Assembly: GCF_021290385.1 (NCBI RefSeq)
Contig: NZ_CP089928.1
Location: 1,906,501-1,970,500, forward strand
DNA from: Microbulbifer sp. YPW16
GTDB lineage: Bacteria; Pseudomonadota; Gammaproteobacteria; Pseudomonadales; Cellvibrionaceae
DNA length: 64,000 nucleotides
Reading direction: 5' to 3'
Each line of letters starts with the position of its first letter. Position 1 is the first letter of the stretch. Positions 15,684 through 25,106 of the stretch are shown one piece after another. The notes beneath the pieces were generated by a model. The model worked only from the letters and a program-made list of their open reading frames with translations, ran no database searches and was not told where the DNA came from. Made by a program: the position numbers and the translations under genes.

Positions 15684-18044
15684 TTATTTTTCCGGCAATG
15701 CGGGGTCATACAGTTCAATCTTGGGACTCCAGCCCAGCCACTCCGGTTTCGCCTCCGGATATAGCGGATAGTGGCTGCCCGACACCACCTCGCGGCCCAT
15801 CTCACCGGCCTCCGGCGTAGCGAAGGCAACACCGCCGGCCAGTAGTGCCTGCGTGGACTCGGTGTGCACATTCAGCCCCGTCTGCAGGCCAAAGTTGACC
15901 TCTACACCGCTGGCATTCCAGAACACCGTGTGCTCGCGTACCAGGGTCTGGTAACGGGGCTCGATATATACGTAGATGTATACACGGTCTGCCAGTTCCC
16001 CCAATTCGAAGCCGGTCACCTCACCCACCTGCACCTGGCGGTAGTACACCGGGCTGCCGGGCACCAGCGAGCCGCGCCGCGGCGCATTGAGGATAACCGT
16101 CAGTCCCGGTCGCATCATGGTGTCGGCCAGGTCTGGCCGCGGCGGCTCCGCCAGCGCGACAAATTCAGTCTGCGCCTCGCCCTCGCCCGGCTCCAGGGCG
16201 AGGTAACGACCGGTCACCAGGGTGTCCAGGTTGGCCACCTTGTCGATGCCGATTTCCGGCCCCACAACCCACATGCGGGTGCCGCTGCGGGCAAAGTGCT
16301 CGGCGCGCTGGTACAGCTTGGCATAGGCGATCACTTCCGACGCACTGTCCCCCAGGCGCAGGCGGGTAACCTCACCCACCTGCACACCCTTGTGCCGGAT
16401 TGGCGCGCCGTCACGGAACCCCTCCGCCGAAGGCAGGGTGATGCGAATGCGCAGGCCTGCCTCGAGTGCCGACTCGCGGCTGCGGTAGAGATGGAAACGG
16501 TCGCCATCCTCCACCGGCCCCTTTTCGTCGCGCGCTCGCGGGTCACTGCCAAACGCGATCCCCCCGCGCAGCAATGACAGTAGCGAATCGGCCTGCACCT
16601 CGATACCACTGAGGCCTGCCTTGGCGCGCACGCCACTGACGTTCCAGAAACGGGTTCTGTGGTTCACCAGGTGTGCATAGCGGGGGTCGATTACCACATA
16701 GACCTCCACCCCATCGCCCTCGGGGTTCAGCTCCATGCCCTGCACTTTGCCCACCTCAATGCGCCGGTAATAGACACTGGCACCGCGCTGCAGGGAGCCC
16801 GGCGAGCGTGCAGTGAGGCGCAGGTGTAACCCCGGCACGCGGGGGTCCCGCGGTGGCGCCGACGCCTGGGCAGAAAAGGTCCGCTGCGAGCGCTGGCCGC
16901 GGCGCAGGTCCACCTCGATACGGTTGCCGGACAGCAGGTCGTCCAGCCCCGAGGAGATATCCAGGGTCGGCGGTGCCATCCAGAAACGGGTGTTTTCACT
17001 CAGCAGGTCATCGGTAATCGGGTCCATCAGGACCCGCACTTCCATTCCATCGATATTGCGACTGGCCTTGACCTCGCTCACCTCGCCCACCTTGATCCCC
17101 TGGTAGACCACGTTGGTGCTGCCGGGCGTGACATTGACCCCGCGATCAAAATTCAGGGTCACCTCGATACCGGCATCCGCTGCGGCAAAACTGCGATATA
17201 GCTTGAATTCACTGCCATTGACCGCCAGCGGCGACTGGCGCCGGGTTTCCGGGGTGTGGAAGCTGACCCCGCCGGCCACCAGTGCCGCCAGGGATTCCAT
17301 GTTCACGGTGATGCCACTGATGCCGCCTTCCACCGACAGGCCCGAGCTATTCCAGAAACGGCTGCCGCGGTGTACCAGGTGCGCGTATTCCTGGCGGATA
17401 AACAGGTCCACCTCCACCTGGGAGTCGTCGTCGGCGAGCCGGTAGTCCTCTACCTGGCCAACCCGCAGCTGGCGGTAGTAAACCGGTGAACCGCGGTTGA
17501 GCGAGCCGAGCCGCGGGGCCTTCAGCACCACCCGCAGCCCCTCGCCACGCACGCTGGCGGGCGGTCGCTCGAGGGCGACAAACTCGCGTTTGCGTTCGCC
17601 ACTGCCCGGCTCCATGCCGATATAGTTTCCCGATACGAGGGTTTCCAGGCCGCGCACGCCGGTGATCGAGAGCTCTGGCTTCACCAACCAGAAATTGGTG
17701 CCCTGCACCAGCAGGTACTCGGCGCTGCGATTGAATTCCACCTGGGCCAGCACACCGTCCTTGCCATCCAGCTCTGGCGCATTGGGCACCAGCTGGAAAT
17801 CGCGCACCACCCCGATATCCACGCCCGCGTACTTGACCACGGTCTTGCCCTTGACCAGGCCCTCGCCGGAGGTAAACAGTATCTCGGTGCGGATATCACC
17901 GGAGGTAAAATCCTTGTAAACCAGCCAGCCGGCGATCAGTGCCGCCACCAGGGGTAGCAACCAGATTAATGGCAGGCCGCGGCTGCGCCTGACGACCGCC
18001 TGCTGTTCACGATGCGACTGTTCGTGGGGAAACTCCTCAGACAT
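15684..18044 (-). CDS. LetB/PqiB-type MCE-domain lipid transport protein
   Basis: This 786-residue protein has one N-terminal transmembrane helix (LIWLLPLVAALIAGWLVY, residues 25-42) and a periplasmic chain of MCE domains. Six MCE starts can be counted, each with a strand plus VYYRQ/VKYAG and a VGxV turn: LVKGKTVVKYAGVDIG, SPVYYRQLRVGQV, VVYQGIKVGEV, SVYYRRIEVGKV, IRHKGVQVGEV and SPVYYRQVQVGEV. PqiB has three and LetB seven in E. coli, so this is nearer to LetB. Such proteins form a hydrophobic tunnel that moves lipids between inner and outer membrane. Its start overlaps the upstream LetA-like gene by eight bases, indicating translational coupling. Confidence 0.92.
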   Translation of the reverse strand: MSEEFPHEQSHREQQAVVRRSRGLPLIWLLPLVAALIAGWLVYKDFTSGDIRTEILFTSGEGLVKGKTVVKYAGVDIGVVRDFQLVPNAPELDGKDGVLAQVEFNRSAEYLLVQGTNFWLVKPELSITGVRGLETLVSGNYIGMEPGSGERKREFVALERPPASVRGEGLRVVLKAPRLGSLNRGSPVYYRQLRVGQVEDYRLADDDSQVEVDLFIRQEYAHLVHRGSRFWNSSGLSVEGGISGITVNMESLAALVAGGVSFHTPETRRQSPLAVNGSEFKLYRSFAAADAGIEVTLNFDRGVNVTPGSTNVVYQGIKVGEVSEVKASRNIDGMEVRVLMDPITDDLLSENTRFWMAPPTLDISSGLDDLLSGNRIEVDLRRGQRSQRTFSAQASAPPRDPRVPGLHLRLTARSPGSLQRGASVYYRRIEVGKVQGMELNPEGDGVEVYVVIDPRYAHLVNHRTRFWNVSGVRAKAGLSGIEVQADSLLSLLRGGIAFGSDPRARDEKGPVEDGDRFHLYRSRESALEAGLRIRITLPSAEGFRDGAPIRHKGVQVGEVTRLRLGDSASEVIAYAKLYQRAEHFARSGTRMWVVGPEIGIDKVANLDTLVTGRYLALEPGEGEAQTEFVALAEPPRPDLADTMMRPGLTVILNAPRRGSLVPGSPVYYRQVQVGEVTGFELGELADRVYIYVYIEPRYQTLVREHTVFWNASGVEVNFGLQTGLNVHTESTQALLAGGVAFATPEAGEMGREVVSGSHYPLYPEAKPEWLGWSPKIELYDPALPEK

Positions 18045-18777
18045 CCCCGGCCACTCCCTCTTCCGGTGGTTCTTTTATGATTGGGTCGCTCTTCTCTCCC
18101 CGCCGGCTTCCGGCTGCGGCGGGCGCGCGATGATCGGGCCCCGCATTCCTGTACGGATTCCCGTAATAGGTATCCCAGACCAGGCGCGGATCAAAACAGC
18201 GCACTGCCAGCATGGTGATCACCACCACCGAGGCAAACGCGGTGGCGCCGGGGCCGGCGGCCACACTGGCGACAGCCCCCATATCCACCAGCGCCACCAG
18301 AATCGAAATCATGAACAGGTCCAGAAGTGACCAGCGCCCGATAGCCGACACGATACGATAGGTGGTCATTGCCTGCGAGGGGTTGATCGGCAATCTGCCC
18401 TGCACCTGCAGCAGCAACAGTACCAGCCCCACCAGCTTCATCACCGGCACGGCGATACTGGCAATAAAGACAATCAGCGCGATGCCCCACAAGCCTGCGG
18501 TATAGAGCTGCATCACCCCACCGATGATCGTGGCCGGCTCGCCGGAGCCCAGGTAAACCACCGTCATTACCGGAAGGATATTGGCAGGTATCAACAATAG
18601 CGCGCCAGTAATGGTAAGGGCCCAGGTCAGCATCACACTTCCCTCGATCCGCCCATGCACCTTGCCGCCACAGCGCGGGCAGCGGCAGCCGCCGCCACCG
18701 CGCGGCAATGTCACCAGCCAGTGGCAACTCAGGCAGCAGGTACGTCCCTGTGACAGGGCCCTGTCCATAGTACTCAT
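18037..18777 (-). CDS. LetA/PqiA-type membrane protein, second half
   Basis: This 246-residue inner membrane protein has an N-terminal zinc ribbon (CLSCHWLVTL, then CPRCGGKVH) and four hydrophobic helices, one single PqiA/LetA domain. E. coli LetA and PqiA contain two such domains in one chain of about 420 residues; here the halves are separate genes. Its ATG (18777) overlaps the stop of the upstream half in an ATGA arrangement, and its end overlaps the MCE gene. The tandem coupling implies the two halves form a LetA-like complex that loads lipids onto the MCE tunnel. The C-terminal tail after about residue 215 is charged and disordered. Confidence 0.9.
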   Translation of the reverse strand: MSTMDRALSQGRTCCLSCHWLVTLPRGGGGCRCPRCGGKVHGRIEGSVMLTWALTITGALLLIPANILPVMTVVYLGSGEPATIIGGVMQLYTAGLWGIALIVFIASIAVPVMKLVGLVLLLLQVQGRLPINPSQAMTTYRIVSAIGRWSLLDLFMISILVALVDMGAVASVAAGPGATAFASVVVITMLAVRCFDPRLVWDTYYGNPYRNAGPDHRAPAAAGSRRGEKSDPIIKEPPEEGVAGDV

Positions 18778-19463
18778 AACTGCTCCCCGGAGCCCACCAG
18801 CGGCCCCTCGCCCGGGGACGGGCCGGGAGCGCGCTTCCTGCGCCGCTCCAGCCGCGACCAGACCGCCTGCTGGTCGAAACTCAACGTGGTGAGGTTCGAG
18901 ATCACCATCATTGCCACAAAGCTGTACAGGCCCGGCTCCACCTGCATCTTGCCCAGGTCACTCATCTTGATCAGCGCGACCAGCAGGCCCAGCATGTAGA
19001 CATCCAGCATGCCCCACTCTTTCAGGTGCTGGTACCAGCGCACCGACCAGGTTACCGGGCGGTCCAGTAACCGCCAGTGGCAACCCAGGGAAATAAACCC
19101 GAGCAGGAGGAACTTGGCCAGCGGCGCGATCACACTGCAAAACAATACCAGCCCCGCCATCCACAGGTAGCCCTCGGCAAACAGCGCACGCACACCATTC
19201 AACAGCGTGTTTTCCGCACCGAATGCGAGAATGGAAAAACTCAGCAGCGGCAGGGAAAGGGAAGGGAAGAACAACAGCAGGCCGGTCAGGCTCAGGGCCG
19301 CCGTATGGTTGACGCTACCGCGGGGGTTGCGGTGCAGGGTCGCATTGCAGCGCGGACATTCCAGTTTGTTCCCGGGCGGCGCCACCGCATCACCCAGCAC
19401 CTGGTCGCACTCATGGCAGGCGCGTTGCCGGCGGCTCCAGGGGACGTCAGGCGCATCCGCCAT
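18774..19463 (-). CDS. LetA/PqiA-type membrane protein, first half
   Basis: This 229-residue protein begins MADAPDVP at the ATG at 19463, which follows a strong aaggggagg; the open frame extends to 19598 but that N-terminus is arginine-rich and not family-like. It has a zinc ribbon (CHECDQVLGDAV, then CPRCNATLHR) and four membrane helices (including LTGLLLFFPSLSLPLLSF and LFCSVIAPLAKFLLLGFISLG), the same layout as the next gene. It is the first gene of the letA-letA-letB operon on the minus strand and points away from tolC. Confidence 0.9.
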   Translation of the reverse strand: MADAPDVPWSRRQRACHECDQVLGDAVAPPGNKLECPRCNATLHRNPRGSVNHTAALSLTGLLLFFPSLSLPLLSFSILAFGAENTLLNGVRALFAEGYLWMAGLVLFCSVIAPLAKFLLLGFISLGCHWRLLDRPVTWSVRWYQHLKEWGMLDVYMLGLLVALIKMSDLGKMQVEPGLYSFVAMMVISNLTTLSFDQQAVWSRLERRRKRAPGPSPGEGPLVGSGEQL

Positions 19464-19826
19464 CCGGCGCCTCCCCTTGCCCAATTCTTTTGAATGATTG
19501 CTGCATCCGAATGGCCACCGCCTGCGTCTATTGAAAAAACGACGCCATTGTCGATCATGCCGGGACGCAGCAACGCCCCGCTGCACCGATGACCGCACAT
19601 TCGCGTCGGTTTAACGAAGATATACCAAAATGCTGCCAGCGTCGCCTCGACGCTCACTCTGTGCACAGGTACACTCTCGCGACTGCTAAAACCGGGCTCG
19701 CGGGCCGTACAGACAGGCGCTTTCGGCATTCCCCATGGCGCTGCACCACCCGCAAAATGCGCCCGCCAGTGGGGAGACTGGCAGTGAGTTTGCAGCTTTG
19801 AGACCCGCCACAGGAAGTTGAGACAG
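19464..19826. promoter_or_regulatory. Divergent region between letA-like operon and tolC
   Basis: This 363-bp non-coding interval separates the minus-strand letA-like operon from plus-strand tolC and should hold both promoters. I see no gene in it; the open frames here have no ribosome binding site or family resemblance. A ribosome binding site aggaag (19812-19817) lies at its right end in front of tolC. Confidence 0.5.
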
Positions 19827-21383
19827 ATGAAAACGAAAGAATTCTCAAGGGCAGGCCGCGTTGCGGGCCCGCTGAAAAAAGTGCTCGCCGCAGCGATTAT
19901 CAGTTTCGGTTCAATGCAGGCACAGGCGGATACCCTGTGGGAGATCTACCAGCTGGCGCTGGAAAACGACCCCCAGCTGGCCGCGGACCGCGCCGCCTAT
20001 GAAGCCGGGCTGGAGGCCAAGAACCTGGGCCGCTCCGCACTGCTGCCGCAGATCAACGGTAGTGCAGAGGCCAACAATACCGACACCACTGCCACCCAGT
20101 TTGACTACACCTTTGGACCTACCGGGGTCATCGCCACTCCCAACAGCAGCGACACGGACGTGGACGAGCGCATCTACTCGGCGCGCCTCGACCAGGCCCT
20201 GTTCGATGCCAGCGCCTGGTTCGGTTACAAGCAGGGCAAGAAAGTCAGCGAACAGGCTGCTGCAGAATTCAGTGCCAACCAACAGGCAATGATGCTACGG
20301 GTGTCAGACGCTTACTTCGATGTGTTGCGGGCAGTGGACGACCTGGAAACCGCCCGCGCCGAAGAGGAGGCCCTGGCCCAGCAGCTCGAGCAGACCCAGC
20401 AGCGTTTCGAGGTGGGCCTGACCGCGATTACCGATGTCTACGATGCCCGCGCCGCCCACGATTCCGCCGTGGCCCGACTCTACGACGCCCAGGACATCCT
20501 GCTCAGCGCCTTCGACGCCCTGTCCGTACTGACCGGCCAGCACCACGACGATATCGCCCCGCTGAGCGAGACCTTTTCGGTGGCACCGCCGGAGCCGGTG
20601 GATCGCAGCGCCTGGGTGGATTTCGCCCTGGCCAACAACTTCGACCTGAAGGCGGCGCGCCTGAACGCCGAAGCCGCGCGCTACAATGCCCGCGCGGCAG
20701 CCAGCGAACACCTGCCCACGCTCACAGGCTCGGTGAGCTACCAGGATTTCCGCCGTGAGGGGGATTCCTCGACCACCGTCGCCGGTGAACCCACCGTCGA
20801 CCTGCCCATCGACACTACCCGAGAGACTACGATTACGGCGGTGACGCTGAACGTGCCGATCTTCTCCGGTGGCCGTATCAGCGCCAGCCGCCGCGAGGCG
20901 CGCAACCTGTCCTTCCAGGCCGAGGACCTGCGCAACCTCGTCCAGCGCAGTACGATCCAGGATACCCGCACACTGCACCGCTCGGTGGTCACCGACGTAT
21001 CCCGTGTTAACGCGCGCAAGCAGGCCATCATTTCCGCCCGCAGCGCCCTGGACGCCACCCAGGCCGGCTATGAGGTGGGCACGCGCAATGTGGTCGACGT
21101 GCTGCTGGCACAGCAGACCCTGTTCCAGGCCCGCCGGGATTATTCCGCTTCGCTGTACAGCTACATCCTCAATACCCTGCGTCTCAAGCGCGCTGCCGGC
21201 CTGCTGGCACCCAAGGACCTGCAGGACCTGGAAACCCGCCTGAACCCGGGCAGCGCCGTTTCACGCGCCATCGCACGCCAGGGCGCCTCCATGCCGCTGG
21301 GCGGCAGCCAGGACACCGTAGAGCCGACCAGCCCGGCCGCGATCGAGGAGTCTGCCGAGGAGCCCGGCACGTCCCCCAACTAA
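19827..21383 (+). CDS. tolC: TolC-family outer membrane efflux/secretion channel
   Basis: TolC forms the trimeric outer membrane duct for drug efflux pumps and type I secretion. The 518 residues begin with a signal peptide ending near MQAQA-D, then the OEP repeats: TLWEIYQLALENDPQLAADR, the LLPQINGSAE strand, RLDQALFDASAWFGYKQGK and, in the second half, TLNVPIFSGGRISASRREAR and a VGTRNVVDVLLAQQTLFQA helix. A TTG at 19818 is open too, but the ATG at 19827 with aggaag nine bases upstream is preferred. tolC beside the nudF-yqiB-cpdA-yqiA-parE block recalls the E. coli order, here with the letA/letB genes in between. Confidence 0.94.
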   Translation: MKTKEFSRAGRVAGPLKKVLAAAIISFGSMQAQADTLWEIYQLALENDPQLAADRAAYEAGLEAKNLGRSALLPQINGSAEANNTDTTATQFDYTFGPTGVIATPNSSDTDVDERIYSARLDQALFDASAWFGYKQGKKVSEQAAAEFSANQQAMMLRVSDAYFDVLRAVDDLETARAEEEALAQQLEQTQQRFEVGLTAITDVYDARAAHDSAVARLYDAQDILLSAFDALSVLTGQHHDDIAPLSETFSVAPPEPVDRSAWVDFALANNFDLKAARLNAEAARYNARAAASEHLPTLTGSVSYQDFRREGDSSTTVAGEPTVDLPIDTTRETTITAVTLNVPIFSGGRISASRREARNLSFQAEDLRNLVQRSTIQDTRTLHRSVVTDVSRVNARKQAIISARSALDATQAGYEVGTRNVVDVLLAQQTLFQARRDYSASLYSYILNTLRLKRAAGLLAPKDLQDLETRLNPGSAVSRAIARQGASMPLGGSQDTVEPTSPAAIEESAEEPGTSPN

Positions 21384-21388
21384 AACCC

Positions 21389-21418
21389 GGTCGGCGCGCC
21401 ATTCCCCGGCCGCCGACC
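21389..21418. terminator. Hairpin between convergent tolC and waaA
   Basis: A perfect GGTCGGCG/CGCCGACC stem with a 14-base loop sits in the 38-bp gap between the two convergent genes. There is no T-run on either side, so it may only be a weak or protein-assisted bidirectional terminator. Confidence 0.4.
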
Positions 21419-21421
21419 TGA

Positions 21422-22717
21422 TCAGGGACCTGCGACGGCATCCACCTCATTGACCAGCCGCTGCAGGGCCCCGGTATTTTCCGTCGCCACCTGCCGCCCG
21501 CGGGCGCCTGCAGCGCGTCTTTCCTCTTCATCCTCCAGCCATGCTACGACCTGCGCAGCCATCTGCGGCGCGTTTTCCGCCACCTGCAGGGCCCGGGCCT
21601 CGCGCAGCAACGCAGCCACGCGGGAGAAGTTATGCAGGTGCGGACCACAGATCACCGGCACGCCCCAGGCGGCCGGCTCGATCATGTTGTGCCCCCCCAC
21701 CGGCACCAGGCTGCCACCGACAAATGCCACGTCACAGGCACCGTAAAACCGCAGCAACTCTCCCATGGTGTCACCCAGAAGCACCTGGTCCGAGCCGGCA
21801 GGCACCCCACCATCACTGCGGCGCGCCAGGGAAAAACCGCGATCACGGACCAGCTGTGCCACGCTGTCGAAGCGCTGCGGGTGTCGCGGTACCAGTACCA
21901 GCAGCAGGTCCGGAAAACGCCGTTGCACTTCGGCGAAGGCGTCCAGCACCGTGGCCTCCTCACCATCGTGGGTGCTCGCCGCCAGCCAAACCGGGCGCGT
22001 GCCCCCCGGGCCGGCTGCGCGCCACTGGTGCGCGAGGGCCTGGGCCTCGCTGGACAGGCCCAGGTCGATATTGAGATCGAACTTGATATTGCCCACCGCA
22101 ACGATGCGCGCCTCATCCAGGCCCAGCTCGACAAAGCGCCGCGCATCCTCCGGGTACTGGGCCACCACACGGGTCAGGTGACCCAGCATCTTTGCGGCCA
22201 GGCGGGCAAAGCGCGCGTAGCCCTGTGCCGACTTGTCGCTCAGGCGCGCATTGGCCAGCACCACCGGCACCTTGCGCCTGGCACAGGCCGACAGCAGGTT
22301 CGGCCACAGCTCGGTCTCCATGATCACCAGCATCCGCGGCCGCAGCGCCGACAGGAAGCGCCGGTGATATTCGGGCAGGTCGTAGGGGAGGTAGTAATGC
22401 AGCAGGCGACCGCCCAGCAGCGGTCGCATCGCAGACTCGACCCGCTCGGAGCCGGTCGGGGTGGTGGTGGTGACCAGCCACTGCCAGTCAGGGTGGCGGG
22501 CTGCCAGCTGCTCGATCAACGGCACCGCGGCGAGGGTCTCCCCCACGGAAACCGAATGCACCCATACCAGCGGGCGCCGGCTGGCCCTGCGCGGCACCCG
22601 TCCCAGGCGTTCGCGCCAGCGCTGCCGGTAGGCGGGCATGGTGCGCCCGCGCCACCAGAGGCGCAGCAGGATAAACGGCAGGGCGAGGCGTAATAGCCAG
22701 GTGTAGAGGAACTGCAT
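21422..22717 (-). CDS. waaA: 3-deoxy-D-manno-octulosonic acid (Kdo) transferase
   Basis: WaaA adds Kdo residues to lipid IVA at the inner membrane, the first core step of lipopolysaccharide assembly. The 431 residues match the family length. An N-terminal membrane anchor (LYTWLLRLALPFILLRLWW) is followed by the signature WVHSVSVGE with the catalytic Glu, the LVTTTTPTGSERV segment, the LPYDLP motif, METELWPNLL, and in the C-terminal half VGGSLVPVGGHNMIEPAAW. It is convergent with tolC and upstream of a glycan cluster, consistent with a cell-envelope role. Confidence 0.96.
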   Translation of the reverse strand: MQFLYTWLLRLALPFILLRLWWRGRTMPAYRQRWRERLGRVPRRASRRPLVWVHSVSVGETLAAVPLIEQLAARHPDWQWLVTTTTPTGSERVESAMRPLLGGRLLHYYLPYDLPEYHRRFLSALRPRMLVIMETELWPNLLSACARRKVPVVLANARLSDKSAQGYARFARLAAKMLGHLTRVVAQYPEDARRFVELGLDEARIVAVGNIKFDLNIDLGLSSEAQALAHQWRAAGPGGTRPVWLAASTHDGEEATVLDAFAEVQRRFPDLLLVLVPRHPQRFDSVAQLVRDRGFSLARRSDGGVPAGSDQVLLGDTMGELLRFYGACDVAFVGGSLVPVGGHNMIEPAAWGVPVICGPHLHNFSRVAALLREARALQVAENAPQMAAQVVAWLEDEEERRAAGARGRQVATENTGALQRLVNEVDAVAGP

Positions 22718-22872
22718 GCAGGTGTCGGGATCCCGGGTTGAACTTGCTGGAAAAGCGGCATTTTAACTGTCCGCGACCGGCACGTCGCCCACCGCGACAG
22801 ACGCCGTGCGGGAACCCTACCGCTGAGACTTGAACAGGGCCGGGGGATGGACTGCCCCGGCCGGGAGGGAAG

Positions 22873-23784
22873 TCAGGAATTCACGCCGCGGTAAAACTGC
22901 GATTCTGCCCCGAGGGCACCGCAGGCCATACCGGCGGAGCGGCAGGCACGCAGCCAGGCGCGCGCACGCTGCCGGCTGATAGCGACACCCAGCACACATA
23001 CCAGCGAGGCATTCAGCAGCTGCACCATCGCTGATGCGAAAACCATCCCGCGACTGCGCCCGGCGAGCACTTTCTGGCGCGCCAGCGTAATACCTACCGA
23101 ATACTTGCGCCGCGACAGCCAGCGGATGGTGGCCCGGCATTCCGGCACATCCTCGTACACCACCGCCTCGGCGCAGTGAAATATCGACATGCCCTGCAGG
23201 TTGGCCTCGGTAAAGAACAGGACATCCTCACCGCCGGCAAACGGCCGGTTTTCATCGAAACGCAGACCCAGCCTGGCAATTTCAGCCATTGGCATCAACA
23301 CGTTATTGGTGGCGCAGTACGGCAGGCGCTCACCGGTGCGGCGACGCTTGCGGGAAAAGAACATGGAATAGTAATCGGGGGCCGCGGCGGGCATCAGGCT
23401 GATCACGCTGCCACACACCACCGTGTTGCCACCGGCGTCGTGGGCGAAGCCATAGAGTTTCTGCAGCCAGTCGCCGGCAACCCACTCATCGTCGTCGATA
23501 AATACCAGGTAATCGGCCCCCTTTGCCTGCGCCTCGTCCAGGCAGCGGTTGCGGGCAAAGGGAATTCCCCGACGGGACTCGGCGGCATACACAAGTGGCA
23601 GCGGGAAAGAGGGCTCGACTTCCTCCACCACCGGCCGGGCGCTCTCGGCGGGATCGTTGTCGACTACCGTAACCGAGACCTCCAGTGACTCGGGCAGCTC
23701 CATCGCGGCCAGGCTGGCGAGCGCGCGGCGCAGTAACTCGGGCCTGTGGCAAGTGCAGATACAGATATCGAGATGGGGATGCAA
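22873..23784 (-). CDS. Family 2 glycosyltransferase
   Basis: This 303-residue GT-A glycosyltransferase has the family 2 layout: CICTCHRPELLRRALASL at the N-terminus, VTVVDNDPAE, a RNRCLDEAQAKGADYLVFID segment followed by a DDD metal/nucleotide site (FIDDDEWV), and GEDVLFF in the acceptor half. A C-terminal hydrophobic stretch (MVQLLNASLVCVLGVAIS) suggests membrane association. The start is TTG at 23784, supported by ggag six bases upstream. It lies 155 bp upstream of waaA on the same strand and diverges from the GT at 23991. The sugar and acceptor cannot be read from sequence; an LPS-core or capsule role is inferred from context. Confidence 0.9.
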   Translation of the reverse strand: MHPHLDICICTCHRPELLRRALASLAAMELPESLEVSVTVVDNDPAESARPVVEEVEPSFPLPLVYAAESRRGIPFARNRCLDEAQAKGADYLVFIDDDEWVAGDWLQKLYGFAHDAGGNTVVCGSVISLMPAAAPDYYSMFFSRKRRRTGERLPYCATNNVLMPMAEIARLGLRFDENRPFAGGEDVLFFTEANLQGMSIFHCAEAVVYEDVPECRATIRWLSRRKYSVGITLARQKVLAGRSRGMVFASAMVQLLNASLVCVLGVAISRQRARAWLRACRSAGMACGALGAESQFYRGVNS

Positions 23785-23990
23785 CGTAAACTCCAGTCAC
23801 TGACCATGCCCCGGGACAGCACCTGCCGGGCGGGAAGTTGGCAGCCTATACCCCATTGCCGGGGATGTCTATAATACCCGGCTTTGCACTGCGGATGGCG
23901 GCGCATCCCCCCTGTACCGACCGTACGGACAGGGAAGTGCCAGGCTGCAAACGCCAGCCAGCCCTGCTCACCCAGAATAACGAGGCCCCG
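23785..23990. promoter_or_regulatory. Divergent promoter region of the glycan cluster
   Basis: The 206-bp interval separates the family 2 glycosyltransferase (minus) from the family 4 glycosyltransferase (plus) and should carry promoters for both. A cgagg ribosome binding site precedes the plus-strand ATG. No clear -10/-35 hexamers were assigned. Confidence 0.4.
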
Positions 23991-25106
23991 ATGAAAGTCA
24001 TGCAGTTGCTGCCAGCGCTGAATTCCGGTGGCGTTGAGCGGGGAACCCTGGACCTGGCGCGCGCACTGGTGGCGGCCGGGCACGAATCCGTCGTGGTTTC
24101 CAGTGGCGGCCGGATGGTGGAGCAGCTGGAACTGGAGGGCTCCCGCCACCTGTCCCGCCCCATCCACCGCAAGTCCCTGCTCAGCCTGCGGGAAGTGCGC
24201 CCGCTGCGGGAGCTGATCCGCGCCGAACAGCCGGACATACTGCACGTGCGCTCCCGGATACCCGCCTGGCTCACTTATTTTGCCTGGAAGAAGCTGCCGG
24301 CCGGAAACCGCCCGCGCCTGGTAAGCACGGCCCACGGTCTCTATTCCGTCAACCGGTACAGCGCCATTATGGCCCGCAGCGAACAGGTAATCGCTATCTC
24401 CGGGTGTGTCCGCGACTACCTGGTGGAGCACTACAGCCGTTACCTGCAGCGCCCCCCGGAAATTATCTACCGCGGCGTCGACACCGCTGAGTTTCACCCC
24501 GGCCTCCAGCCACCCGAGGGCTGGCGCGAATCGGTCGAGGCAGAGTTCCCGGCATTGCGCGACCGGCGCTGGCTGTTGCTGCCTGGCCGCCTGACCCGCT
24601 GGAAGGGCCAGGAAGACTTCCTGCAGCTCCTGGCCGAGCTGGACCGGCACGACCTGCACGGGGTAATCCTGGGTGGCGCCGAGCCCAACAAACAACATTA
24701 CGCGGAAGAGCTGCGCCAGCGAGCCCGGGCGCTGGGGCTCGATGGGCGGGTGTCATTTGTGGGACAGCGCAGCGATATCCGCTACTGGTACAGCGCCGCA
24801 GCCCTGGTCTACAACCTGTCAAAACGTCCCGAACCCTTCGGAAGAACCGTTATCGAGGCGGCGGCGATTGGCACCCCCATAATCGGCTACGACATCGGCG
24901 GCCCGGCGGAATCCCTGAGCGCCTGCTTCCCCGAAGGGCTGGTGGCAAACGGCAGCATCGCCGGACTGCGGGAAAAGACGCTGGAACTACTGGAAAGCGA
25001 CGCCCGGCCGGTGTTGCAACGGGACTTTACCCTCGCTACCCAGGCCGAGAACACCCTGTCGCTCTACCGTGGACTGCTGGCCGAATCGGGGCGGGACGCA
25101 ACATGA
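23991..25106 (+). CDS. Family 4 (group 1) glycosyltransferase
   Basis: This 371-residue GT-B enzyme starts at the ATG at 23991 (MKVMQLLPALNSGGVERG); the longer frame from 23838 adds 51 non-family residues. Hallmarks are the Rossmann-like N-terminus with SGGVERGTLDLARAL, IYRGVDTAEFHPG, the C-terminal LLLPGRLTRWKGQEDFLQLL, SFVGQRSDI and the E-x7-E type motif PEPFGRTVIEAAAIGTPIIG. It is probably involved in LPS-core or surface-glycan assembly at the cytoplasmic face. Its stop overlaps the start of the YrbL-like gene by four bases (ATGA), so the two are translationally coupled. Confidence 0.93.
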   Translation: MKVMQLLPALNSGGVERGTLDLARALVAAGHESVVVSSGGRMVEQLELEGSRHLSRPIHRKSLLSLREVRPLRELIRAEQPDILHVRSRIPAWLTYFAWKKLPAGNRPRLVSTAHGLYSVNRYSAIMARSEQVIAISGCVRDYLVEHYSRYLQRPPEIIYRGVDTAEFHPGLQPPEGWRESVEAEFPALRDRRWLLLPGRLTRWKGQEDFLQLLAELDRHDLHGVILGGAEPNKQHYAEELRQRARALGLDGRVSFVGQRSDIRYWYSAAALVYNLSKRPEPFGRTVIEAAAIGTPIIGYDIGGPAESLSACFPEGLVANGSIAGLREKTLELLESDARPVLQRDFTLATQAENTLSLYRGLLAESGRDAT

